Of a stretch of 64,000 nt of DNA, positions 53,371-62,068 are shown one piece after another. Within the stretch, counting starts at the first letter, position 1, and each line of letters starts with the position of its first letter. The notes under the pieces are model-generated. The model searched no databases and had not been told where the DNA came from. It was given only the letters and a program-made list of their open reading frames with translations. The position numbers and the translations under genes are program-made. Source of the stretch: Pseudomonas fragi (GTDB taxonomy: Bacteria; Pseudomonadota; Gammaproteobacteria; Pseudomonadales; Pseudomonadaceae); assembly GCF_900105835.1 (NCBI RefSeq), contig NZ_LT629783.1, forward strand, positions 4,796,501 to 4,860,500, read 5' to 3'.

Positions 53371-55875
53371 TCAACCCTCGCGCAACACCGTCAACGGGCT
53401 GGCATTCAGCGCCCTGCGTGTGCCAAACACTCCCGCACCGCCCACCATCAGCGCGCCCAGCACCGGCAACAGCAGCAACCACGGATGCGGGTGCCACGGC
53501 AGGTCAAAGGCAAAGCGGTACAGCACCAGGCTGACCAGTTCGGCACCCAGTGCCGCGAGCAGGCCGCTGGTGGCGCCCAGCAGGCCGAACTCGATGCGCC
53601 GGGCCTTCACCAGCAGTTGCCGCTCGGCCCCCAGCGCACGAAGCAGGGCGCCCTGGCGAATGCGCTCGTCCAGGGTGGATTGCAAGCCGGAAAACAGCAC
53701 CGCCATGCCCGCCGCCAACACAAACAGCAGCACGTATTCCACGGCAATGGTCACTTGCGCCAGGATGCTGCGCAGTTGCTCCAGCAATGCATCGATGGGC
53801 AGGATGGTCACGGCCGGGAAGGTGCGCGACAGTTCGATGATTTCCTTGTCATGTCCCGGAGCCAGGTAAAAGCTGGTGAGGTAGGTGGCCGGCAAGTCCT
53901 GCAAGGTGCCGGGCTGGAAAATCATGAAAAAGTTGGGCTGGAAGTTGTCCCAGTTGATGCTGCGCAAACTGGTGACCCGCGCTTCGCGATTGACCCCGGC
54001 AATGGTGAAGGTCATCAGGTCGCCCAGCTTCAGCTTGAGGCTTTCGGCGACTTTGGCTTCCACTGAAACACCCGGCACATCGCCTTCGGGCTTCGCCCCC
54101 CACCAGCTACCTGCCGTCAGCTGGTTTTCGGCAGGCAGGTCGGCGGCCCAGGTCAGGCTCAGGTCGCGCTGGATGGCCTTGTCGCCACTGGAGTCCTTGC
54201 TGACGATATCTTGCACCGGCTCGCCGTTGATGCTGATCAGGCGCCCCGGAATGACCGGGTACAGCGGCGCGGCGCGGGCCTGCAGGGTCATCAGGTGGGC
54301 ACCGAAAGCCTCCTTGTCGGCCGGCAGGATATTCAGTGCAAAGTAGTTGGGCGCGTCCTTGGGCAGCTGGTTTTGCCAGGTATCGAGCAACTCGCCGCGC
54401 AGCAGGGCGATCAGCGCCATCGACAGCAGGATCAGGCCAAAGGCCAGGGCCTGGCCAGCGGCGGCCAGCGGGTGGCGCAGCAACTGCCCCAGCCCCAGGC
54501 GCCAGGGCAGCGAAGCGCGTGCCAGCAGGCGGCGCAGGCTTTGCAGGCCCAGCAGCAGGAGCCCGCCCAGCACCACGGCGGCAATCACGCCACCGCCGAG
54601 CAGGGCGAAGGTCAATACCAGATCGAGACTCATGCGCCACATGATCAGCCCCAGTGCCAGCAGAGCTGCACCGTAGACGGTCCAGGTACTGGCCGGAATC
54701 GGCAGCATGTCGCGGCGCAATACCCGCAGTGGCGGTACGCGGCCCAGTGCGGCGAGTGGCGGCAAAGCGAAACCTGCCAGCGCCACCAGCCCGGTACCCA
54801 TCCCGGCAATCGCCGGCATCAGGCCACCGGGCGGTACGTCTGCAGGCAGCAGGTCGTGCAACAAGGCGAACAAGCCAAGCTGTGCCAGCCAGCCCAGCAG
54901 GGCGCCGGCAAGGCTGGCCAGCAGGCCGAGCACCGCCAACTGCAGGGTAAACAGCCACAGGGCTTCGCGGCGTGACAGGCCCAGGCAGCGCAGCAGGGCG
55001 CTGGCATCAAAGCGGCGATTGGCAAAACGGGTAGCAGACAAGGCTACGGCCACGCCTGCCAGCAGCACCGCCACCAGGCTGGCCATGTTCAGGTAACGCT
55101 CGGCCTTGCCCAGGGCACCGCCGATCTGCTGGTTGCCATCCCGGCCGTCGAGCAGGCGCTGGTTGGCTTCCAGCCCGGGTTTGACTACCTGACGGTAGGA
55201 TTCAAGGGCTGGCGCCTCCCCGCGCCATAGCTCGCGGTAGGTCACCCGGCTACCCGGTTGTACGATACCGGTGGCAGCCAGGTCGTCCAGATTGATCAGT
55301 ATCCGTGGGGTCAGGCTGTAAAGGTTGCCGGCGCGGTCGGGTTCATAGGTCAGCACTCGGGTGATGCGCACGGTTTTTGAACCGACATCGATTTCATCAC
55401 CGACCTTGAGGTCCAGCGCGGTCAGCAAGCGGGCTTCGGCCCAGGCCTCACCGGGTTTGGGGCCGCCTCCAGGCTGTTCTTCGGCATAGGGCTGAGGGGC
55501 GCTTTTCAGTTCGCCGCGCAACGGGTAGGCATCGTCTGTCGCCTTGATGCTGGAGAGCTGGATACCGTTGTCGGTGGCGATCACGCTGGCAAATTCGACC
55601 ACCCGCGCGTGTTTGAGGCCCAGGTCGGTGCCGACCTTGATTTGCTCCTCGCGCGCCGGGGCGCTGCCATCGAGCACCAGGTCGGCACCAAGAAATTCAG
55701 TGGCGCGCAACAGCATCGCGCCATTGAGGCGGGCCCCGAAGTAGCCGATGGCGGTGCTGGCCGCCACGGCGACCAGCAGGGCGAAAAACAGCACGCGCAG
55801 CTCGCCGGCGCGGGCATCGCGCAGCAATTGGCGTACAGCCAGACTCAGCATGCGCAACAGCGGCAGACGTGCCAT
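53371..55875 (-). CDS. ABC transporter permease of FtsX/YbbP type
   Basis: The 834-residue inner-membrane protein has an N-terminal helix, a large periplasmic MacB-type domain, a central helix cluster (about 255-480), a second periplasmic region and a C-terminal FtsX domain of three helices. This is the long YbbP form. It overlaps the ATPase gene by 1 bp (TGATG). Family members work in lipid or cell-envelope stress export rather than nutrient uptake; the substrate is not shown. Confidence 0.9.
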   Translation of the reverse strand: MARLPLLRMLSLAVRQLLRDARAGELRVLFFALLVAVAASTAIGYFGARLNGAMLLRATEFLGADLVLDGSAPAREEQIKVGTDLGLKHARVVEFASVIATDNGIQLSSIKATDDAYPLRGELKSAPQPYAEEQPGGGPKPGEAWAEARLLTALDLKVGDEIDVGSKTVRITRVLTYEPDRAGNLYSLTPRILINLDDLAATGIVQPGSRVTYRELWRGEAPALESYRQVVKPGLEANQRLLDGRDGNQQIGGALGKAERYLNMASLVAVLLAGVAVALSATRFANRRFDASALLRCLGLSRREALWLFTLQLAVLGLLASLAGALLGWLAQLGLFALLHDLLPADVPPGGLMPAIAGMGTGLVALAGFALPPLAALGRVPPLRVLRRDMLPIPASTWTVYGAALLALGLIMWRMSLDLVLTFALLGGGVIAAVVLGGLLLLGLQSLRRLLARASLPWRLGLGQLLRHPLAAAGQALAFGLILLSMALIALLRGELLDTWQNQLPKDAPNYFALNILPADKEAFGAHLMTLQARAAPLYPVIPGRLISINGEPVQDIVSKDSSGDKAIQRDLSLTWAADLPAENQLTAGSWWGAKPEGDVPGVSVEAKVAESLKLKLGDLMTFTIAGVNREARVTSLRSINWDNFQPNFFMIFQPGTLQDLPATYLTSFYLAPGHDKEIIELSRTFPAVTILPIDALLEQLRSILAQVTIAVEYVLLFVLAAGMAVLFSGLQSTLDERIRQGALLRALGAERQLLVKARRIEFGLLGATSGLLAALGAELVSLVLYRFAFDLPWHPHPWLLLLPVLGALMVGGAGVFGTRRALNASPLTVLREG

Positions 55876-56558
55876 CAGGGCTCCAGAGGGCCGACCAGAT
55901 GGCCAGCTTCAAGACGGATCAGGCGCCGGCAGCGATGGGCCAGGCGTTCGTCATGGGTCACCAGCACCAGGGTGGTGCCGTTCTCCTTGTTCAGTTCAAA
56001 GAGCAGGTCGGTAATGCGCTCGCCGGTGTGGCTGTCGAGGTTGCCGGTGGGTTCATCGGCAAACAGCACGTCGGGGTTGGCGGCGAACGCCCGGGCGATG
56101 GCAACCCGCTGTTGCTCGCCACCCGAAAGCTGGCGTGGCGAGTGGCTTAGGCGCTGGCCCAGGCCAACCCGTTCAAGCAGGTGGCGGGCATGCTCTCGGG
56201 CATCCTTGCGGCCATCCAGCTCCAGCGGCAGCATGACGTTTTCCAGGGCGTTGAGGCTGTCGAGCAACTGGAACGACTGGAACACAAAGCCCACATGTTC
56301 GGCCCTGACCCGGGCGCGCTGGTCTTCGTCCAGGGTGCTCAAGGCTCGCCCGGCCAGGATCACTTCGCCCTGGCTGGGCAAGTCCAGGCCTGCGAGCAAG
56401 CCCAGCAAGGTCGACTTGCCGGAGCCCGAAGCCCCGACAATCGCCAGGCTGTCGCCCTTGTTCAGTTCAAGGCTCAAAGGGTGCAGGATGGTCAGCTCGC
56501 CTTCCGCGCTGGGAACCACTTTGCTAAGGTTCTGCGCGGTGAGAATACTTTCGCCCAT
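55875..56558 (-). CDS. ABC transporter ATP-binding protein (YbbA type)
   Basis: The 227-residue ATPase has Walker A GASGSGKST near 42, the signature LSGGEQQRVAIARAF near 146, Walker B VLFADEPTGNLDS near 165 and the switch His in LVTHDERLA. It belongs to the MacB/LolD-like group and powers the adjacent permease. ATG 56558 is 10 bp from the divergent tesA start. Confidence 0.93.
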   Translation of the reverse strand: MGESILTAQNLSKVVPSAEGELTILHPLSLELNKGDSLAIVGASGSGKSTLLGLLAGLDLPSQGEVILAGRALSTLDEDQRARVRAEHVGFVFQSFQLLDSLNALENVMLPLELDGRKDAREHARHLLERVGLGQRLSHSPRQLSGGEQQRVAIARAFAANPDVLFADEPTGNLDSHTGERITDLLFELNKENGTTLVLVTHDERLAHRCRRLIRLEAGHLVGPLEP

Positions 56559-56568
56559 GGAGAATCCA

Positions 56569-57174
56569 ATGCGTGTGTGGTTTTTAAGTGCTGCCCTGGC
56601 CCTGATGTGCATGGCGCAGACGGCAACGGCGGGAACAATATTGATCGTCGGCGATAGTATCAGCGCGGCTTTCGGCCTGGATACCCGTCTGGGATGGGTG
56701 TCCTTGCTCGAACAGCGGCTCAGGGAGCAAGGCTACGACGACAAGGTGGTCAATGCTTCGATCAGCGGCGACACCAGCGCTGGCGGGCTTGCGCGGCTGC
56801 CGGCGCTGCTTGTAGAGCATAAACCGGATGTGGTGATTGTCGAACTGGGCGGCAATGATGGCCTGCGTGGCCAGTTACCTGCGCAATTGAAACAAAATCT
56901 TGCAGGGATGATCGACGCCTCGCAACAGGCGGGTGCCAAGGTGCTGTTGCTGGGCATGCAGTTGCCGCCCAATTATGGTGCGCGTTACACCCAGGCCTTT
57001 GCCGCGGTGTATGCCGAGTTGGGCAAGGAAAAAAACGTCGCGCTGGTGCCGTTTTTTCTTGAGGGCGTGGGCGGCAAGACCGAGCTGATGCAGGCTGATC
57101 GCATCCACCCGGCGGTCGGGGCGCAGGGGCTTTTGCTGGATAATGTGTGGCCGGCGCTAAAACCCCTGCTTTGA
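56569..57174 (+). CDS. tesA: Arylesterase / acyl-CoA thioesterase I (TesA)
   Basis: This 201-residue GDSL hydrolase has a signal peptide (1-21, ATA-GT), nucleophile Ser30 in VGDSISAAFG, the oxyanion GGND near 95 and the dyad D-R-I-H (Asp177, His180). It is periplasmic and hydrolyses esters, thioesters and lysophospholipids. It is divergent from the YbbAP ABC pair with only 10 bp between starts, an arrangement also seen in E. coli (tesA-ybbAP). Confidence 0.94.
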   Translation: MRVWFLSAALALMCMAQTATAGTILIVGDSISAAFGLDTRLGWVSLLEQRLREQGYDDKVVNASISGDTSAGGLARLPALLVEHKPDVVIVELGGNDGLRGQLPAQLKQNLAGMIDASQQAGAKVLLLGMQLPPNYGARYTQAFAAVYAELGKEKNVALVPFFLEGVGGKTELMQADRIHPAVGAQGLLLDNVWPALKPLL

Positions 57175-57232
57175 TGCTTTTCTACGGCCAGTGTTTCGGC
57201 TAAGGTGGCGCCCCCCCGATTTGGAGCCCCCG

Positions 57233-57526
57233 ATGTCGCGTCCTGCCTGGTCTTTATATGCCTATCAACTGATCGAGCCCGATGAGCAGCTCGATCTGTT
57301 CGCCTGCCAGGAGGTACGGGTGCATCTGGTGACGCGTCAACTGGAGCTGGGCGGCACCATTGACCGCACCTTGTGTGGCTCATTGCTGCCTGCACAACCG
57401 CGCTGGTCTGATGTCACCCGCAAGGTGTTCCAGGACCACCGGTTATGCCCGCTGTGCCGGGCCATCATCGAGTCGCAGCGCCGCGGCACGGAGCCCATCT
57501 GGCCAGAGCTGCGCTTTGAACTATGA
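57233..57526 (+). CDS. Conserved hypothetical protein
   Basis: The 97-residue soluble protein begins MSRPAWSLYAYQLIEP. It has Cys in LFACQEV and LCGSLL, then a C-P-L-C pair near 81 (HRLCPLCRAI) that could bind metal with the others. GGAGCCCCCG precedes the ATG. It is flanked by tesA and the L,D-transpeptidase gene, the order known in other Pseudomonas (my recollection). The function is not recognised. Confidence 0.8.
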   Translation: MSRPAWSLYAYQLIEPDEQLDLFACQEVRVHLVTRQLELGGTIDRTLCGSLLPAQPRWSDVTRKVFQDHRLCPLCRAIIESQRRGTEPIWPELRFEL

Positions 57527-57623
57527 TGTTACCTGTTTGATGCCCTGACCGGCTCACGCTCCCCGTGGGCGCGGTGTACACTCCCTTTTTTGTCCCCCGT
57601 TGTCTATGCGAAGGATGTTCCGG

Positions 57624-58652
57624 ATGTTGTCGCGCCTACCTGCAGTTACCCGCTACCTGTCCGTTGCCGCACTCTGTGTTGCGGGGCCCGCTGTTGCGCT
57701 TGAATTCCCGCTGCCACCACCCGGCGAAGACGTCGTGGGCGAAGTGCAGGTGATCAAGGGCAAGTACGAAGACTCCTTCGCAGACCTGGGCAACAAGTAC
57801 GAGCTGGGCTATTCGGAAATGATCGCTGCCAACCCGGGGGTCGATGCCTGGTTGCCGGTCAAGAAGAACCCGGACGGCACTATCGTTGATACCGATATCG
57901 TGTTGCCGACCCAGTTCATCCTGCCGCCGGGCAAGCGCGAGGGGATCGTGATCAACCTGGCGGAATACCGCCTGTACTATTTCCCCAAGGACCAGAACAA
58001 GGTCTACACCTTCCCGCTGGGGATTGGTCGCGAGGGTTGGGGTTCGCCCCTGGGCCAGACCAAAATTACCGCCAAGACCCCCAACCCGACCTGGACGCCG
58101 CCAGCTTCGATCAAGGCCGAGCACGCCAAAAACGGCGACCCGCTGCCTAACGTGGTACCCGCGGGGCCGGACAACCCGCTGGGTCCGTTCAAGTTCACCC
58201 TGGGCATGCCGGGCTACCTGATCCACGGCTCCAACGCCAAGTTCGGCATCGGTACGGGCACCAGCCACGGTTGCTTCCGCATGCTCAACCAGAACGTGCT
58301 GCAAATGGCAGAGATGGTGCCAGTGGGTACGCCGGTGCGGATCATCAACGAGCCGTACAAACTGGGCGTGAGTGGCGGCAAGGTATTCCTTGAAGTTCAC
58401 GAGCCGTTGAACGTGAAGGATGGCTCGCTGCTGGCAGTGAGCGACAAGTCCCACTTGACCCCGGAAGACTTGCAGAACAAGTACGCAGGCTTCATGAACT
58501 TCCTGCTCAAGCACCCGAATCTGGAAAACAACATCCTGATAGACAAGGACCTGGCCTTCCCGGTAGTGGGGGCCGAAACTGGTATACCTGCAGTCATCGG
58601 TACATCCAATGCGGGAATGGCTACTGGCCAGTCGCTGGACTATGTGCAGTAA
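57624..58652 (+). CDS. L,D-transpeptidase (YkuD domain, with LysM-like N-domain)
   Basis: The 342-residue exported enzyme has a signal peptide ending PAVA-LE, a LysM-like segment (about 38-85) and a YkuD catalytic domain with HGSN near 198 and catalytic Cys in TGTSHGCFRM near 213. It forms 3-3 peptidoglycan crosslinks or attaches a lipoprotein. The start at 57624 has GAAGGA at 8 bp; ATGs at 57606 and 57615 are alternatives. The next gene is oprI, an Lpp-type lipoprotein, so a role like Ldt-Lpp anchoring is attractive (inference). Confidence 0.9.
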   Translation: MLSRLPAVTRYLSVAALCVAGPAVALEFPLPPPGEDVVGEVQVIKGKYEDSFADLGNKYELGYSEMIAANPGVDAWLPVKKNPDGTIVDTDIVLPTQFILPPGKREGIVINLAEYRLYYFPKDQNKVYTFPLGIGREGWGSPLGQTKITAKTPNPTWTPPASIKAEHAKNGDPLPNVVPAGPDNPLGPFKFTLGMPGYLIHGSNAKFGIGTGTSHGCFRMLNQNVLQMAEMVPVGTPVRIINEPYKLGVSGGKVFLEVHEPLNVKDGSLLAVSDKSHLTPEDLQNKYAGFMNFLLKHPNLENNILIDKDLAFPVVGAETGIPAVIGTSNAGMATGQSLDYVQ

Positions 58653-58673
58653 GCCGTACTGCAAGAACGCACT

Positions 58674-58711
58674 AAAAGGCCGCCTTGGTTAATAGCCTTG
58701 GCGGCTTTTTT
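58674..58711 (+). terminator. Terminator of the L,D-transpeptidase gene
   Basis: GCCGCC (58679-58684) pairs with GGCGGC (58700-58705) followed by a run of T residues. Confidence 0.8.
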
Positions 58712-58737
58712 ATTGCCTGTTGAGTGGCTGGCAGGCA

Positions 58738-58769
58738 ATAAAAAAGCCGACCTATAAATAGGTCGGCTT
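58738..58769 (-). terminator. Terminator of oprI
   Basis: On the minus strand an 11-bp stem AAGCCGACCTA/TAGGTCGGCTT with a 4-nt loop ends in a T-run (58745-58738). It is about 20 bp past the oprI stop. Confidence 0.93.
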
Positions 58770-58790
58770 GATAACAGTCCCGAAGGACTA

Positions 58791-59042
58791 TTACTTGCGG
58801 CTTGCTTTTTCAAGCATGCGCAGAGCGCGCTCGTTAGCTTCGTCAGCAGTCTGTTGTGCTTTTTGAGCAGCAGCCAGAGCTTCATCAGCTTTACGGTAGG
58901 CTTCGTCAGCACGAGCCTGGGAGCGAGCTGCTGCATCTTCAGTTGCAGTCAGACGGGCTTCAGTTTCTTTAGATACGCTGCTGCAACCGGTAGCCAGAAC
59001 TGCGGCCAATGCCAGAGCAGAGAATTTCAGAACGTTGTTCAT
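58791..59042 (-). CDS. oprI: Major outer membrane lipoprotein OprI
   Basis: The 83-residue lipoprotein has lipobox LATGC (Cys20), then a heptad coiled coil rich in Ala, Glu and Arg and the C-terminal [10 protein letters not shown] with the terminal Lys that in Lpp-type proteins links to peptidoglycan. It trimerises in the outer membrane. AAGGGGAACACG precedes the ATG at 59042. A possible promoter is TTGCGC-17-TACAAG at about 59149-59121 on the minus strand. Confidence 0.97.
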   Translation of the reverse strand: MNNVLKFSALALAAVLATGCSSVSKETEARLTATEDAAARSQARADEAYRKADEALAAAQKAQQTADEANERALRMLEKASRK

Positions 59043-59533
59043 CGTGTTCCCCTTCAAGGACTTTCTAATTAAAGCTGTTCCTTCAAAGTGAGGAAACAGC
59101 CGGCGTACATAGTACCCATTACTTGTAGTAAGTAAAATGACCTAGCGCAAGAACCAAAAAAAATAATTGGCAATCAATCTTGATGGGCTAGCGTTAACAG
59201 ATTGTGCTTGTAAAACAGTCAGTTTGGAGTGCAAGCAGCCGCTTCGGCGTGATGGCGTCGCGTGACTTTAAGTTCGGTTGTACGTCATAGCCTCAACCTT
59301 CCGCAAAATGTTCAGGTGGCGTGCAGGTGATGGGGTCGACGAAACGTTTGAGCAGCCTTGATCGGCGGACAACTGGCAGGCCCATGACGTGAACATTTGC
59401 ACTGAGAGTGGCTACGCTTTAATCATGGCCTGCGCACACCTGTGCGGGCAGCGCGTGCGTGATGGCGTAGTGGTTCCCTCGGCGGAAAAACATCAGTAAG
59501 GTAGGGGTCACAGTACAAGACCCGCGAGGAGCA
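59043..59533. other. 491-bp non-coding gap between oprI and the GNAT gene
   Basis: The left third (59043-59170) is AT-rich and must hold the oprI promoter. The rest has normal GC content without a long frame, REP or T-ended hairpin. A 24-codon frame at 59425-59499 lacks a ribosome site. I cannot assign the function. Confidence 0.6.
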
Positions 59534-59818
59534 ATGATGAGCGAGGCGTTGACCATCCACCATGACCAGGCAGGTCACCAGTTTGAGACCACTGTCGACG
59601 GTCATCGTGCTTACCTGACCTATATGGATCTGGGCAAGCAGACCCTGGATATCTATCGCACGTTCGTGCCCAATGCGTTGCGTGGCCGCGGCATTGCGGC
59701 GGCCTTGACGGAGCAGGCGCTCGATTACGCCGACAAGATGGGCTATGAAGTGATTCCCTCGTGCTCATATGTAGAGCGCTATATGGAACGCCACAAGCGG
59801 CCCCAGGCCAATACCTGA
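59534..59818 (+). CDS. GNAT-family N-acetyltransferase (YjdJ-like)
   Basis: The ~94-residue short GNAT protein (Gcn5-related, N-acetyltransferase type 14542) has the acetyl-CoA loop in FVPNALRGRGIAAALTEQAL near 46 and a late ECS-like SCSYVERYMERH segment. It is the mini-GNAT form; its acceptor is unknown. ATGATG offers starts at 59534 or 59537 after GAGGAGC. A terminator follows. Confidence 0.88.
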   Translation: MMSEALTIHHDQAGHQFETTVDGHRAYLTYMDLGKQTLDIYRTFVPNALRGRGIAAALTEQALDYADKMGYEVIPSCSYVERYMERHKRPQANT

Positions 59819-59829
59819 AAGCCGCACAC

Positions 59830-59857
59830 AAAAACGCCGGGCATGCCCCGGCGTTTT
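59830..59857. terminator. Terminator after the GNAT gene
   Basis: AAAAACGCCGGG and CCCGGCGTTTTT form a strong stem around GCATGC-type bases, with T-runs on both strands, so it could work in either direction. Confidence 0.9.
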
Positions 59858-59897
59858 TGTATGTGGCGGCAACGGTGTGGGACTGGCGCAAAACTAT

Positions 59898-59984
59898 TGT
59901 GGGAGCGGGCTTGCTCGCGATGCAGGCGACACGGTCATTCAGATAAACCATGTCGATGCCATCGCGGGCAAGCCCGCTCCCACA
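59898..59984. repeat. REP pair (BIME)
   Basis: Inverted GTGGGAGCGGGCTTGCTCGC-type arms end 7 bp before the DAHP synthase stop codon. Confidence 0.95.
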
Positions 59985-59991
59985 TTGCGTA

Positions 59992-61068
59992 TCAGCCGCG
60001 CTCGCGCTTGGGCAGTACATCCTTGAGCTTGGCGCGCATGCTGCGCAACGTGCTCTCGGTAGCGGCCCAGTCGATGCACGCATCGGTAATCGAAACGCCG
60101 TACTGCAGGTCTTCGAGGTTTTTCGGAATGGCCTGGCAGCCCCAGTTCAAGTGGCTTTCGACCATCAGGCCGATAATCGACTGGTTGCCTTCGACGATCT
60201 GGTTGGCCACGTTCTCCATGACCAGCGGTTGCAGGGCCGGGTCCTTGTTGGAGTTGGCGTGGCTGCAGTCGACCATGATGTTCGGGCGGATTTTAGCCTT
60301 GTTCAGGGCCTGTTCGCACAGGGCGACACTGACCGAATCATAGTTGGGCTTGCCGTTGCCGCCGCGCAGTACCACATGGCCGTAGGCATTGCCCTTGGTG
60401 GTGACGATCGACACGCCGCCTTCCTGGTTGATGCCCAGGAAACGATGGGGGCTGGAAACCGACTGCAGGGCGTTGATCGCCACGGTCAGGCCGCCATCGG
60501 TGCCGTTTTTGAAACCTACCGACGAAGACAGGCCCGAGGCCATCTCGCGGTGGGTCTGCGATTCGGTGGTGCGCGCACCAATGGCCGACCAGCTGATCAG
60601 GTCCTGCAGGTACTGCGGGGAAATCGGATCAAGAGCTTCGGTAGCCGTTGGCAGGCCCATTTCGGCCAGGTCCAGCAGCAGCTTGCGGCCGATATGCAGG
60701 CCGTCTTCGATCTTGAACGAGTCGTCCAGGTACGGATCGTTGATCAGGCCTTTCCAGCCCACGGTGGTGCGTGGCTTTTCAAAATACACGCGCATGACCA
60801 GATACAGCGTATCGCTGACCTCTGCGGCGAGCACTTTGAGGCGCTCGGCATATTCGTGGGCCGCCTTGATATCGTGGATCGAGCAAGGCCCGATGACAAC
60901 GAACAGTCGATGGTCAGTGCCATCCAGGATATTGCGAATCACCTCGCGCCCTTTGGTCACGGTCTGCAGAGCCGTTTCACGCAAAGGCATTTCGCGCTTG
61001 AGCTGTTCAGGGGTGATCAGGGTTTCGTTGGAGGCAACGTTTAGGTCGTCGATCGGTAAATCAGCCAT
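59992..61068 (-). CDS. 3-deoxy-7-phosphoheptulonate (DAHP) synthase, class I
   Basis: The 358-residue protein begins MADLPIDDLNVASNETL and has the family motifs VIGPCSIHD near 62 and GRKLLLDLAEMGLPTATEALDP near 123. It also has the metal-site DCSHANSNKDP near 270. It condenses PEP and erythrose-4-phosphate, the first shikimate step. It is an AroF/AroG-type, feedback-controlled enzyme; the controlling amino acid is not clear by eye. The ATG at 61068 follows GAGTAACACG. Palindromes lie about 90 bp upstream. Confidence 0.93.
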   Translation of the reverse strand: MADLPIDDLNVASNETLITPEQLKREMPLRETALQTVTKGREVIRNILDGTDHRLFVVIGPCSIHDIKAAHEYAERLKVLAAEVSDTLYLVMRVYFEKPRTTVGWKGLINDPYLDDSFKIEDGLHIGRKLLLDLAEMGLPTATEALDPISPQYLQDLISWSAIGARTTESQTHREMASGLSSSVGFKNGTDGGLTVAINALQSVSSPHRFLGINQEGGVSIVTTKGNAYGHVVLRGGNGKPNYDSVSVALCEQALNKAKIRPNIMVDCSHANSNKDPALQPLVMENVANQIVEGNQSIIGLMVESHLNWGCQAIPKNLEDLQYGVSITDACIDWAATESTLRSMRAKLKDVLPKRERG

Positions 61069-61157
61069 CGTGTTACTCGTCAGGTCACGGGTGCCGGCCG
61101 CCAGCGATCCCCGTGCGGCGGAGCACAGCTTGATTGAGCGCATCGGGGAGCCGAACC

Positions 61158-61175
61158 TTAACGCGTTAACCGGTT
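61158..61175. promoter_or_regulatory. Overlapping palindromes upstream of DAHP synthase
   Basis: TTAACGCGTTAA (61158-61169) overlaps AACCGGTT (61168-61175). The site lies 90 bp upstream of the DAHP synthase start and 25 bp past the stop of the neighbouring PilZ gene coordinates. No regulator can be named. Confidence 0.4.
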
Positions 61176-61199
61176 ATTCGACAATGGGCAGGCGCAGCT

Positions 61200-61646
61200 T
61201 TAATCCAGCACCGCCTGCACCATTGCGTGCTCCATTGTGGCTTGGGAGAACTCCACGGCGTGATGACTGACCCATTCCAGGGCCAGGGCTTGCAGGTCCA
61301 GCGGATATTGGCTTTGTTGCTGCTGCAGGCGGGAAAAGTGTTCGATCTGGCAAACCTGTTCACCCATGCGTGCGCCAAACAGGGTTTGTTCGTCGATCAG
61401 GGCCACGCCGATGCGGTAGCCCGCCGGATGCTTTTCGCACCAGGCTATATAGCCCGGATAACGTGCGTTTTCCCCCAGGGTAGGCATGGACATGTCAACG
61501 GCGGTGCCGCAGCGCCAGCTTCTGTCGCTGTTGCATGCCACGCCGCCGAGGCTGATAGAGTGCAGCTTGCGGCGCGGCAGTGAAGGTTGGTTGCGTAGCG
61601 TAATCTCGACGGGAACATCATCTGGGTGAGGTAAAAAACGACCCAT
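61200..61646 (-). CDS. PilZ-domain protein
   Basis: The 148-residue protein begins MGRFLPHPDDVPVEIT. It has a partial PilZ signature, basic RRKLHSISLGGVAC near 25-38 in place of the consensus D/N-x-S-x-x-G, then a beta-rich segment and a C-terminal helical tail. It may bind c-di-GMP; the canonical RxxxR is not obvious. The ATG at 61646 is chosen because the frame above it overlaps the divergent thioredoxin gene. Confidence 0.7.
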   Translation of the reverse strand: MGRFLPHPDDVPVEITLRNQPSLPRRKLHSISLGGVACNSDRSWRCGTAVDMSMPTLGENARYPGYIAWCEKHPAGYRIGVALIDEQTLFGARMGEQVCQIEHFSRLQQQQSQYPLDLQALALEWVSHHAVEFSQATMEHAMVQAVLD

Positions 61647-61685
61647 GAATACAGACTCCAAGTTCCATAAAATTAGTATTGTCTT

Positions 61686-62030
61686 ATGAGTATAGTGACT
61701 GCAATGGAACTGACCGATTTTGATGCCGACCAGCAACTGCTGGCGCTGCCCGGCACCTCGCTGGTGATCTTCACCAGCGCTGGCTGCTCGGCGTGCCGGG
61801 TGGCCCGGCGCATGGTGCCAGACATGCAGTTGCCCGTTGAGCGGTTGTGCTGGATTGATGCCGGCAACAACGGTGGCCTGGTCGAACGTTACGAAATTTT
61901 CCATCTGCCCACCCTGTTTGTCGTACGCGACGGGGCCTTTTACGGTGAGTTGAAATCGCGCCTGAGTGAAGGCGAACTGGCCCACCATATTCGCCTGGCC
62001 TTGATGCTTGAGCCTGACGAGCTACCGTGA
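61686..62030 (+). CDS. Thioredoxin-family protein
   Basis: The 114-residue protein has a C-S-A-C redox pair (Cys34, Cys37) in the stretch FTSAGCSACRVARR and the cis-Pro in FHLPTLFVVRDG near 78. It is thus a thioredoxin-fold protein with an unusual dipeptide. No signal peptide is visible. ATG 61704 is an alternative start. It is followed by a 5'-nucleotidase on the same strand, 38 bp later, and is divergent from the PilZ gene. Confidence 0.87.
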   Translation: MSIVTAMELTDFDADQQLLALPGTSLVIFTSAGCSACRVARRMVPDMQLPVERLCWIDAGNNGGLVERYEIFHLPTLFVVRDGAFYGELKSRLSEGELAHHIRLALMLEPDELP

Positions 62031-62068
62031 AGCAACGTTTGAACCCGCTTGAGTGCCGTGGAGGCGAT

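Noticed and set aside
59425..59499. A 24-codon frame in the oprI-GNAT gap
   Set aside because: No Shine-Dalgarno precedes it and the peptide resembles nothing recognisable.
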